NCBI GenBank assembly: GCA_903837025.1
Contig: CAILTC010000563.1
Coordinates: 1-8,539, forward strand
From: an uncultured Bacteroidota bacterium
GTDB taxonomy: Bacteria > Bacteroidota > Bacteroidia > Flavobacteriales > Flavobacteriaceae
DNA length: 8,539 nt
Direction: 5' to 3'
Below, piece after piece: positions 1 through 7,270 of the stretch (positions are counted from its first letter, which is position 1; each line of letters begins with the position of its first letter). The position numbers were made by a program, and so were the translations under genes. The notes under the pieces were generated by a model. That model saw nothing but the letters and a program-made list of their open reading frames with translations. It was not told the DNA's origin and made no database searches.

Positions 1-15
1 ATCGATACATTTAAA

Positions 16-1878
16 ATGGCAGTAGAAAATCAGTATAACGAAGACAATATCCGGTCGCTCGACTGGAAAGAACATATCCGTATGCGTCCCGGAATGTACA
101 TCGGGAAACTCGGTGATGGATCTTCGCCAGACGATGGTATTTACATTTTACTCAAGGAAGTTCTTGACAACTGCATCGATGAATTCGTTATGGGTGCTGG
201 GAAAACGATCGAGGTAACTATCAAAGACAAAACGGTTTCCGTTCGTGATTATGGTCGTGGAATCCCCCTTGGAAAAGTAATCGACGTGGTTTCGAAAATG
301 AATACAGGGGGTAAATATGACTCTTTGGCTTTCAAGAAATCCGTAGGTTTAAATGGTGTTGGAACAAAAGCCGTAAATGCTTTGTCTAATTATTTCCGTG
401 TAGAATCCGTTCGTGACGAAAAACAAAAAGCAGCCGAATTTTCAGCTGGAAACTTGGTTCTTGACGAGGATATTATCGAAACGACCAAACGTAAAGGAAC
501 TAAAGTTACTTTTATTCCGGACGAATCGATTTTCAAAAATTATAAATTCCGTTTTGAATATATCATCAAAATGCTCAAAAACTATTGCTACTTAAACAAT
601 GGTTTGACGATTTTGTTTAATGGCGAAAAATATTTTTCGGAAAATGGATTGAAAGATTTATTGGAAGAAACCATTCATGCAGATGATCTTGAATATCCGA
701 TTATACATTTGAAAGGCGATGATATCGAAATCGCTTTGACGCATAGTAAAACCCAATATTCTGAAGAATATCATTCCTTTGTCAATGGTCAAAATACCAC
801 CCAAGGGGGAACGCATTTGGCCGCTTATCGCGAAGCCATTGTGAAAACCATTCGAGAATTTTACAATAAAAGTTTCGAAGCTTCGGATGTGCGAAAATCG
901 ATTGTGACTGCGGTAAGTATCAAAGTGATGGAGCCGGTTTTTGAGTCGCAAACCAAAACCAAATTAGGTTCGACCGACATGGGGTCGGAACCTGGAATGC
1001 CATCGGTTCGAACTTTCGTCAATGAGTTTGTAAAAAATAAATTAGATAGTTTTTTACATAAAAATCCAACCATTTCGGATGCTTTGTTGCGCAAAATTTT
1101 GCAAGCAGAACGGGAACGGAAAGAGCTTTCGGGTATTCGAAAATTAGCAACCGATCGAGCAAAAAAATCCAATTTACACAACAAAAAATTACGGGATTGT
1201 CGGGCGCATCTTCCGGATACGAAGAATCCCAAAAATTTAGACAGCACGCTTTTTATCACCGAGGGAGATTCGGCTTCGGGATCGATTACCAAATCACGTG
1301 ATGTCAATACTCAAGCGGTTTTTAGCCTTCGTGGAAAGCCCTTGAATTGCTACGGAATGACCAAAAAAATTGTGTATGAAAATGAAGAATTCAATCTCTT
1401 ACAAGCTGCTTTGGATATCGAAGATGGTTTGGAGAAATTGCGATACAACAACATCGTAATCGCCACCGATGCCGATGTCGATGGAATGCACATTCGATTA
1501 TTGTTGATTACCTTTTTCTTACAATTTTTCCCAGAATTAATCAAAGAAGGGCATTTGTATATTTTGCAAACACCCCTTTTTAGGGTTCGAAACAAAAAAG
1601 AAACCATTTATTGCTATTCCGAAGACGAACGAAAAGCAGCTATAGAAAAATTAAAACCAAAACCAGAAATCACCCGATTTAAAGGACTTGGGGAAATATC
1701 GCCAGACGAATTCAAGAATTTTATTGGGGAAACCATTCGGTTAGATCCCATTATGATGGATAAAAATACGTCGGTTGAGCAATTGTTGTCTTTCTATATG
1801 GGAAAAAATACGCCAGATAGGCAAGAATTTATTATCAAGAATTTGAAAGTAGAATTAGATACGATTGAAGCAAGTTAA
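16..1878 (+). CDS. parE: DNA topoisomerase IV subunit B (ATPase/TOPRIM subunit)
   Basis: ParE supplies the ATPase and TOPRIM parts of the heterotetrameric type IIA topoisomerase that unlinks replicated chromosomes. Visible in order: a GHKL ATPase (about residues 10-230) with general base E48, Mg-binding N52, D78 with the G80/G82 turn, and a lid at 111-116 reading GLNGVG where most GyrB/ParE have GLHGVG; a transducer domain with the ATP-contacting QTKTKLGS loop (312-319); a TOPRIM domain with E416 (TEGDSAS) and D485/D487 (TDADVDG); and the C-terminal QTPLFRVR and RFKGLGE motifs (518-525, 554-560). At 620 aa it matches E. coli ParE (630 aa) and lacks the long GyrB insertion. ParE rather than GyrB is chosen mainly because parC follows directly 5 nt downstream. 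The start has no Shine-Dalgarno, only an AT-rich leader, as usual in Bacteroidota. The promoter lies left of the window. Arginine codons change markedly along the gene (see findings). Confidence 0.97.
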   Translation: MAVENQYNEDNIRSLDWKEHIRMRPGMYIGKLGDGSSPDDGIYILLKEVLDNCIDEFVMGAGKTIEVTIKDKTVSVRDYGRGIPLGKVIDVVSKMNTGGKYDSLAFKKSVGLNGVGTKAVNALSNYFRVESVRDEKQKAAEFSAGNLVLDEDIIETTKRKGTKVTFIPDESIFKNYKFRFEYIIKMLKNYCYLNNGLTILFNGEKYFSENGLKDLLEETIHADDLEYPIIHLKGDDIEIALTHSKTQYSEEYHSFVNGQNTTQGGTHLAAYREAIVKTIREFYNKSFEASDVRKSIVTAVSIKVMEPVFESQTKTKLGSTDMGSEPGMPSVRTFVNEFVKNKLDSFLHKNPTISDALLRKILQAERERKELSGIRKLATDRAKKSNLHNKKLRDCRAHLPDTKNPKNLDSTLFITEGDSASGSITKSRDVNTQAVFSLRGKPLNCYGMTKKIVYENEEFNLLQAALDIEDGLEKLRYNNIVIATDADVDGMHIRLLLITFFLQFFPELIKEGHLYILQTPLFRVRNKKETIYCYSEDERKAAIEKLKPKPEITRFKGLGEISPDEFKNFIGETIRLDPIMMDKNTSVEQLLSFYMGKNTPDRQEFIIKNLKVELDTIEAS

Positions 1879-1883
1879 AAAAA

Positions 1884-4586
1884 ATGGACGAAGACGAAGA
1901 TAACATGATCCCAAACGAAGACGAAAATAACGATGCGTTAAATGAGTCAACGAGCGAAGAAGGATTCGAAGATATAGTATCTTCCGGGGGGCAGCAATTT
2001 TACGAAAATAACGATGAAGGCGGCGATACCATTACAAAACTTACCGGAATGTATAAAGATTGGTTTTTGGACTATGCTTCATACGTAATTTTGGAGCGTG
2101 CCGTTCCTGCCATCGAGGACGGTTTTAAACCCGTTCAGCGCCGTATTATGCATTCTCTTAAGGAGTTGGACGACGGTCGTTACAATAAAGTGGCGAATGT
2201 TGTTGGGCATACCATGCAATATCATCCACACGGAGATCAAAGTATTGGCGATGCGATGGTGCAAATTGGTCAGAAAGAATTGCTGATCGATTGCCAGGGA
2301 AACTGGGGGAATATCCTAACGGGCGATAGCGCAGCGGCTTCTCGTTATATCGAAGCACGTTTGTCGAAATTTGCTTTGGAGGTTTTGTATTCGCCTAAAA
2401 TTACCGATTGGGGAGTTTCTTATGATGGTCGTCGGGCGGAACCCAATAATTTGCCGGTGAAATTTCCGTTACTTTTGGCTTCAGGTGCCGAGGGAATTGC
2501 CGTAGGACTTTCGACGAAAGTGCTGCCGCATAATTTTAATGAATTGATAGATGCTTCGATAAAAATTCTGAAAGGAAAACCATTCCAGATTTTTCCCGAT
2601 TTTATGACAGCCGGAATTGCGGATGTATCCAATTATAATGAAGGAATGCGGGGCGGACGAGTTCGTGTTCGGGCCAAAATTGCGCAATTAGATAAAAATA
2701 CTTTGGTGATTACCCAAATTCCATTTTCGACTAATACGACCACTTTGATTGATAGTATTTTGAAAGCTAATGAAAAAGGGAAAATCAAAATTAAGAAAAT
2801 CGAAGACAATACCGCCGCCGATGTCGAGATATTGATTCATCTTTTTCCGGGTGTTTCGCCAGATAAAACCATCGATGCTTTGTTTGCATTTACAGCTTGC
2901 GAAACTTCGGTAGCGCCGCTTGGTTGTGTAATCGAAAACAATAAACCGTTGTTTATTGGGGTTTCGGATATGCTGAAAATTTCGACAAATAGAACCGTTC
3001 AATTGTTGAAAAGTGAACTCGAAATTCAGTTAAGCGAACTCGAAGAACAATGGCATTTTCTTTCTTTGGAACGTATTTTTATTGAAAACAAAATCTACCG
3101 TGATATTGAAGATAAAACGACCAAAGAAGACGTAATCAAAGCCGTTGACGATGGTTTGAAACCTCATATCAAACACTTGAAACGTGCCGTTACCGAGGAC
3201 GATATTCTTCGCTTGCTAGACATTCGGATTATGCGTATTTCGAAATTTGATAGCAACAAAGCGCAGGATAAAATTGAAGCTCTTGAAGGCGATATCGAAC
3301 AAGTAAAATTCGATTTGGAACACCTAATCGATTTTGCCATTGCCTTTTTTTCCAAATTAAAAGAAAAATACGGAAAAGGTCGCGAACGCCAAACTGAGTT
3401 GCGTAGTTTTGATAATATCGAAGCAACAAAAGTAGCTTTGCGAAACACAAAACTCTATGTAAATAGAGAAGAAGGTTTCGTAGGAACAGGCTTGAAAAAA
3501 GATGAATACGTAACGGATTGCTCCGATATTGATGATATAATTGTTTTTCTCCGTGACGGAAATATGATGATTTGCAAAGTTGATGACAAGAAATTCGTTG
3601 GAAAAGATATTATTCATATTGCTATTTTTGACAAAAGCGATAAGCGTACGATTTACAATATGATTTACCGTGACGGAAAATCAGGCCCTTCTTATATCAA
3701 ACGGTTCAATGTTTCTGGGGTTACTAGAGATAAACTATACGATTTGACCAATGAAACCAAAGGTTCACAAACCTTATATTTCACCTGTAATCCAAATGGG
3801 GAAGCAGAAGTAATTACGATTATTCTACGTCAAATTGGAACGATCAAAAAATTGAAATGGGATGTTGATTTTGCGAATATTGCTATAAAAGGCAGGGCTT
3901 CAAAAGGTAATATTGTATCGAAATATCCTATAAAAAAGATTGAAATCAAGGAAAAAGGAATTTCGACTTTATTACCGAGAAAAATTTGGTTTGACGAAAC
4001 CGTTCAACGATTGAACGTTGATGGAAGAGGGGAATTATTGGGAGAGTTTAGACCCAATGATAAGATTTTGATTATTTCGCAAACGGGAAAATTAAAAGTT
4101 GTAACACCAGAGTTATCTACGCATTTTGATGAAGACATGGTGATTCTTGAAAAATGGCATCCTAAAAAACCAATTTCTGCCATTTATTATGATGGTGAAA
4201 AAGAGCGTTATTACATCAAACGTTTCTTGGTGGAAACTGAAAATAAAGAAGAAGTTTTTATCACAGAACATCCCAAATCCCAACTAGAAATCGTTTCTAC
4301 AGATCATCGTCCTGTAGCCGAATTGGTTTTCACGAAAGTGAAAGGCGTTCAAAAAGAAAATATGACGGTAGATATTGAGAATTTTATTGCCCTGAAAGGC
4401 TTCCGAGCACTTGGGAATCAATTGACAACCGATAAATTAAAACAGGTTAATTTGTTGGAGTCTTTACCGTTTGAAGAACCCGAGGAAGTGATCCCTGAAG
4501 AATTAGAAGTTGAAGGCAAAACAGATGTAGCAATTGCTGACGAAGACATTCAATTGGATGATGACGGACAAATAAATTTGTTTTAA
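1884..4586 (+). CDS. parC: DNA topoisomerase IV subunit A (DNA breakage-reunion subunit)
   Basis: ParC cleaves and rejoins DNA in topoisomerase IV. After an acidic extension (1-48) the winged-helix region begins, with KPVQRR at 82-87, HPHGD at 114-118 and catalytic Y155 preceded by R154 (AASRYIEARL). The tower and coiled-coil C-gate run from about 373 to 505 and end in a KYGKGRERQTEL motif. The C-terminal DNA-wrapping domain starts near 530 and carries a degenerate GyrA box (KGRASKG, 669-675) instead of QRRGGKG, which supports ParC over GyrA. An acidic tail (about 860-900) ends in QINLF. At 900 aa the protein is longer than E. coli ParC (752 aa) through its tails and larger C-terminal domain. 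The start 5 nt after parE TAA is preferred, but M8 (1905) is a possible alternative. The quinolone-pocket serine of GyrA is Q119 here, while the acidic partner D123 is kept. Confidence 0.97.
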   Translation: MDEDEDNMIPNEDENNDALNESTSEEGFEDIVSSGGQQFYENNDEGGDTITKLTGMYKDWFLDYASYVILERAVPAIEDGFKPVQRRIMHSLKELDDGRYNKVANVVGHTMQYHPHGDQSIGDAMVQIGQKELLIDCQGNWGNILTGDSAAASRYIEARLSKFALEVLYSPKITDWGVSYDGRRAEPNNLPVKFPLLLASGAEGIAVGLSTKVLPHNFNELIDASIKILKGKPFQIFPDFMTAGIADVSNYNEGMRGGRVRVRAKIAQLDKNTLVITQIPFSTNTTTLIDSILKANEKGKIKIKKIEDNTAADVEILIHLFPGVSPDKTIDALFAFTACETSVAPLGCVIENNKPLFIGVSDMLKISTNRTVQLLKSELEIQLSELEEQWHFLSLERIFIENKIYRDIEDKTTKEDVIKAVDDGLKPHIKHLKRAVTEDDILRLLDIRIMRISKFDSNKAQDKIEALEGDIEQVKFDLEHLIDFAIAFFSKLKEKYGKGRERQTELRSFDNIEATKVALRNTKLYVNREEGFVGTGLKKDEYVTDCSDIDDIIVFLRDGNMMICKVDDKKFVGKDIIHIAIFDKSDKRTIYNMIYRDGKSGPSYIKRFNVSGVTRDKLYDLTNETKGSQTLYFTCNPNGEAEVITIILRQIGTIKKLKWDVDFANIAIKGRASKGNIVSKYPIKKIEIKEKGISTLLPRKIWFDETVQRLNVDGRGELLGEFRPNDKILIISQTGKLKVVTPELSTHFDEDMVILEKWHPKKPISAIYYDGEKERYYIKRFLVETENKEEVFITEHPKSQLEIVSTDHRPVAELVFTKVKGVQKENMTVDIENFIALKGFRALGNQLTTDKLKQVNLLESLPFEEPEEVIPEELEVEGKTDVAIADEDIQLDDDGQINLF

Positions 4587-4591
4587 AGCAT

Positions 4592-4621
4592 AAAAAAAAA
4601 GCCCCTTTCGAGTGGCTTTTT
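4592..4621. terminator. Bidirectional intrinsic terminator between convergent parC and exonuclease genes
   Basis: The arms AAAAAGCC (4596-4603) and GGCTTTTT (4614-4621) are perfectly complementary. Inside them, after one C/T mismatch, C4605-T4606 pair with A4611-G4612 around a TTCG loop. On the + strand the hairpin ends in a T-rich run 35 nt after the parC stop. On the - strand it ends in nine T residues after the exonuclease stop at 4642. It therefore serves both converging units. Confidence 0.88.
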
Positions 4622-4641
4622 AGTTTTTATACAAGCTTATT

Positions 4642-5298
4642 TTATTTAAACAATTGCAGTAAAGTGATTTCCTTTTTTTCTCTCAATTTTTTTAAGATTT
4701 TCAAAAAAGCAATTGCGGTTATAAAGGCATCACCCATGGCGTTATGCCTGTCTTTTTTTGAAATATCAAATTTATCGGCAAGATCGTCTAGGGTATAGTT
4801 GTCTTTGCGTTCAAAAATAGGAGAAACCAATAAGGTTCTTTTATACAGCACCGCAGTATCTAGCGTTTTGTTTTTTAGTAGCGGTAAATTATTTCTCTCC
4901 AATGCCTTGTTGATCATGGTGACATCAAATATAGTGTGGTGCGCCACTATAATCGAATCGCCTAAAAAAGCTAAAAACTGTTCTAAAGCTTCTAATTCCT
5001 TTGGGCGGTCTAAGACAGAATCTTTTAAGATTCCATGAATTTTTGCAGTTGCCCGATCGTAATGTTCTTGTTGAATATATACTTCAAAACTATCTTGAAT
5101 GTTAATTTGGCTATTTTGCAAGGTGATTGCGCCTATGCTAAGTATTCGATCATTTTCATAATCGAAACCGGTAGTTTCAGTATCTAAAACCACAAACCGT
5201 GTCTCATTGATAGCACCTAATAATTGCTCGTCAACAATTTTTTCGGACTTGCCCAATAGCTCGGATACAACCGCTTTTATTTTTTTTAAAATAATCAT
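4642..5298 (-). CDS. DEDDh-family 3'-5' exonuclease (DnaQ/epsilon-like)
   Basis: Predicted metal-dependent 3'-5' exonuclease of the DnaQ-like RNase T superfamily. All five catalytic residues can be read: D39 and E41 in Exo I (VLDTETTG), D125 in Exo II (VAHHTIFD), and H185 and D190 in Exo III (RHNAMGDA). The His makes it the DEDDh subtype. At 218 aa it is little more than the nuclease domain, with a short basic N-terminal helix and a lysine-rich end. No polymerase, helicase or GIY-YIG domain is attached, so the substrate cannot be stated, and it need not be the replicative proofreading subunit. It overlaps the upstream DUF294 gene at TAATG, which fixes its start. DUF294/CBS proteins and stand-alone exonucleases like this are a recurring pair in Gram-negative genomes, from memory often near acetate/solute symporter genes. 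No symporter is present here. Confidence 0.92.
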   Translation of the reverse strand: MIILKKIKAVVSELLGKSEKIVDEQLLGAINETRFVVLDTETTGFDYENDRILSIGAITLQNSQINIQDSFEVYIQQEHYDRATAKIHGILKDSVLDRPKELEALEQFLAFLGDSIIVAHHTIFDVTMINKALERNNLPLLKNKTLDTAVLYKRTLLVSPIFERKDNYTLDDLADKFDISKKDRHNAMGDAFITAIAFLKILKKLREKKEITLLQLFK

Positions 5299-5300
5299 TA
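5296..5300 (-). promoter_or_regulatory. TAATG stop-start overlap coupling two genes
   Basis: On the - strand the TAA stop of the DUF294 gene (5300-5298) shares its last A with the ATG of the exonuclease (5298-5296). No Shine-Dalgarno is visible upstream. This arrangement is typical of termination-reinitiation, so exonuclease output probably depends on translation of the upstream gene. Confidence 0.8.
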
Positions 5301-7205
5301 TAATATGTTTGAGGCATTAAATCGGATGCTGATGATTTCTTGCAATTCCTTAATGGTTTTAAAGGTATTTTTTAGCTTTATTTTTTCCAATTTAGTTAGC
5401 GAATTCAAGGTAATAAACTGCCCCGAATCATGGTGCAAAAGCCCTTGTTTGGTTCTGAATTTTAATAACACATTATACGAATAGGCGCAGGCCAAATACA
5501 ATTCGCTATTTTGAGGTTCTAATTCGGCTAATTTCTGGAAACGTTCTACCGTATTACTGATCGATTTTACCGAATGAGAGATAATCAATACCCTCGCGGC
5601 ATCGGCTAGAGGCATCAAAGCCCGATTTTTGATGTTGAAAAAATCTTTGTTGGCTCCGTCTTGTTCCAAAAGGAATTGTCTAAAGAACCCTGTAGGCGAT
5701 GGGCTTTGCAGCGCACCACTAACTAGATGAAGATAAAAAACAGGATTTGCATTGATATTTTCGAAAATAAAATCAGAAAGAGTACTCACAAGATCGCGAT
5801 CGCCATACGATAAACTATAATCAAAAAAGATAAACGACAATAAGACTTCATTTTTCCCCGGATTGGTGATCCAATGGTGTACTTTGCTTTCCCATTGGCT
5901 CAGGCTCAAACACCATTTTGGGTTCGAAGCCATCATTTCGGCAGGACAATATTCATAGCCAATATCAAAAAGTCCTTTGTTGATATGGGCTGCCAATGCC
6001 AAAAAGTATTTATTGGTTACCGCTTCTAGTGCTTCAGGAACATCTTCATAAACCAAAGCGTTGTCTTGGTCGGTTTGCAGTAATTGCTCACTTCTTCCTT
6101 GACTTCCTAATGCCAACCAAGAGAATTTGGCGGGTGGTGGCGTTTCCATTTTGGTTAGTGCGATTGTAATCACTTGTTTAATGCAGGCATCATTGAGTTC
6201 GGTAATTATTTTTGTTGTCAATGTCATAGGAATATTTTGATCTAAATAGCCTTGTAACAATTGCATGATATTGGCCCGTATGGGTTTTATGTTTTTATAT
6301 TTCTTGGCTCTTTTTACCGCTTTTATCAAAACCGCTGGGTTGTTCCCAAGCGAAACCATAACGTCGTGTTTTGACAACATTCCAACAGCTTTCGAATTGA
6401 TTGTTCCATCTTTGGTAAGACATAAATGGCTGATATCGCTTTTCATCATTGCCATTTGAGCCTGAGTGATGGTCAGTTTTTTAGGATACGTAATAACTGG
6501 GGTAGTCATTATTTCGTTGGCTGTAGCCGTGATAGGATATTCGCCAGTTACAATTTTGTTTCTCAAATCCTTATCCGTGATGATGCCAATCGGAAGGGTG
6601 TTTTCTATAACGAGAATAGCACCTACATTTTTTTGGATCATAATTTCAGCAATTTCTTTTGCTGTAGTTGTAGTCGCGCAACTGATTATTTTTTTTGAAT
6701 ATTTTATCGGCTGTAAGTCCAATAATTTTATATCTGTATCTATGAATTCTTCCCCATATAATCTCCCTCGGTGACTTTTGGAATAGGGATTAAGCGTGTT
6801 GGAGGCAAAGCTTTCTATTAAAAAATTTCCAACGGCTCTATTTTCTAAAGCATAAGGTCTAAAAACGGTTATGGGAATGGCATAAAGAATGCTTTCTTCA
6901 TGAGTTATAGCTTCCATTTTATAGTTTTCATTTGCTATAAGTGGTCTTAGTCCAAAAACATCGCCTTCATCACATATATTCAAAATGTCGTTTTGAATTC
7001 CTGTTCTAAGCGCCACCGCACCTTTATGAACGACATAAAAACAGTTGTGTGTTTCTTCGTTTTCGGCAAAAATAACACTGTCTTTTTCTTTGTAAATGAT
7101 AGATATTTGCCCAGAAATGAGTTCGAGATCTTTTTGTTGTAAAAAGCTAAAAGGAGGGAAGTTCTTTAAGAAATCGGCAACTCTATGGGAAATAGTGTTT
7201 TTCAT
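5298..7205 (-). CDS. cNMP-binding/CBS-pair/DUF294 nucleotidyltransferase-like signalling protein
   Basis: A cytosolic multidomain protein with no signal peptide or membrane segment. Domains in order: a cyclic-nucleotide-binding-type beta-roll (about 12-135); two CBS domains (about 174-228 and 234-288) with ligand-type T210xxD213 and S278xxD281; a GlnD-like nucleotidyltransferase domain (about 312-465) with GSQGRSE at 367-373 and the metal-binding pair D379/D381 (TDQDNALVY); and a helical DUF294 C-terminal domain (about 480-625). The full length of 635 aa is usual for this architecture. The family is thought to sense nucleotides through the N-terminal modules and to control or carry out nucleotidyl transfer on an unidentified target; the target and reaction are unknown. 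The cNMP phosphate-binding cassette looks degenerate (see findings). The gene lies after the terC terminator and is coupled to the exonuclease by a one-base overlap. Its leader (7206-7234) is A/T-rich, with no Bacteroidota TAnnTTTG promoter that I can see. Confidence 0.9.
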   Translation of the reverse strand: MKNTISHRVADFLKNFPPFSFLQQKDLELISGQISIIYKEKDSVIFAENEETHNCFYVVHKGAVALRTGIQNDILNICDEGDVFGLRPLIANENYKMEAITHEESILYAIPITVFRPYALENRAVGNFLIESFASNTLNPYSKSHRGRLYGEEFIDTDIKLLDLQPIKYSKKIISCATTTTAKEIAEIMIQKNVGAILVIENTLPIGIITDKDLRNKIVTGEYPITATANEIMTTPVITYPKKLTITQAQMAMMKSDISHLCLTKDGTINSKAVGMLSKHDVMVSLGNNPAVLIKAVKRAKKYKNIKPIRANIMQLLQGYLDQNIPMTLTTKIITELNDACIKQVITIALTKMETPPPAKFSWLALGSQGRSEQLLQTDQDNALVYEDVPEALEAVTNKYFLALAAHINKGLFDIGYEYCPAEMMASNPKWCLSLSQWESKVHHWITNPGKNEVLLSFIFFDYSLSYGDRDLVSTLSDFIFENINANPVFYLHLVSGALQSPSPTGFFRQFLLEQDGANKDFFNIKNRALMPLADAARVLIISHSVKSISNTVERFQKLAELEPQNSELYLACAYSYNVLLKFRTKQGLLHHDSGQFITLNSLTKLEKIKLKNTFKTIKELQEIISIRFNASNIL

Positions 7206-7234
7206 GACGCTTATTTTTAATTTTTAATTAGCAT

Positions 7235-7259
7235 AAAAAAGCCCCATTAAGGAGCTTTT
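7235..7259 (-). terminator. Intrinsic terminator downstream of terC
   Basis: Read on the - strand, AAAAGCTCC (7259-7251) pairs with GGGGCTTTT (7245-7237) as nine base pairs with one T-G wobble around a 5-nt loop, followed by further T residues. It starts 12 nt after the terC stop and ends about 30 nt before the DUF294 start, so it should separate the two transcripts or limit read-through. Confidence 0.85.
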
Positions 7260-7270
7260 AAGAGGCTATT

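Noticed and set aside
861..1307. Open reading frame of 148 codons on the - strand inside parE
   Set aside because: It lies antisense to the conserved transducer/TOPRIM region, has no recognisable motif, and the parE frame explains the sequence fully.
2688..3002. Open reading frame of 104 codons antisense to parC
   Set aside because: Shadow of a conserved coding region with low-complexity composition and no leader or family resemblance.
4642..4680. C-terminal LLQLFK of the exonuclease as a second clamp-binding motif
   Set aside because: The spacing is wrong: the consensus needs Q, two or three residues, then LF, while here LF follows Q directly and a Lys ends the chain.
6466..6774. Hydrophobic + strand reading frame antisense to the DUF294 gene
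   Set aside because: Apparent membrane segments come from the reverse complement of the CBS-domain codons; the - strand protein has clear domains here.
7206..7234. Bacteroidota promoter (TTG / TAnnTTTG) in front of the DUF294 gene
   Set aside because: The stretch is A/T-rich, but no acceptable TAnnTTTG element with correctly spaced TTG is present; the promoter may lie inside terC.
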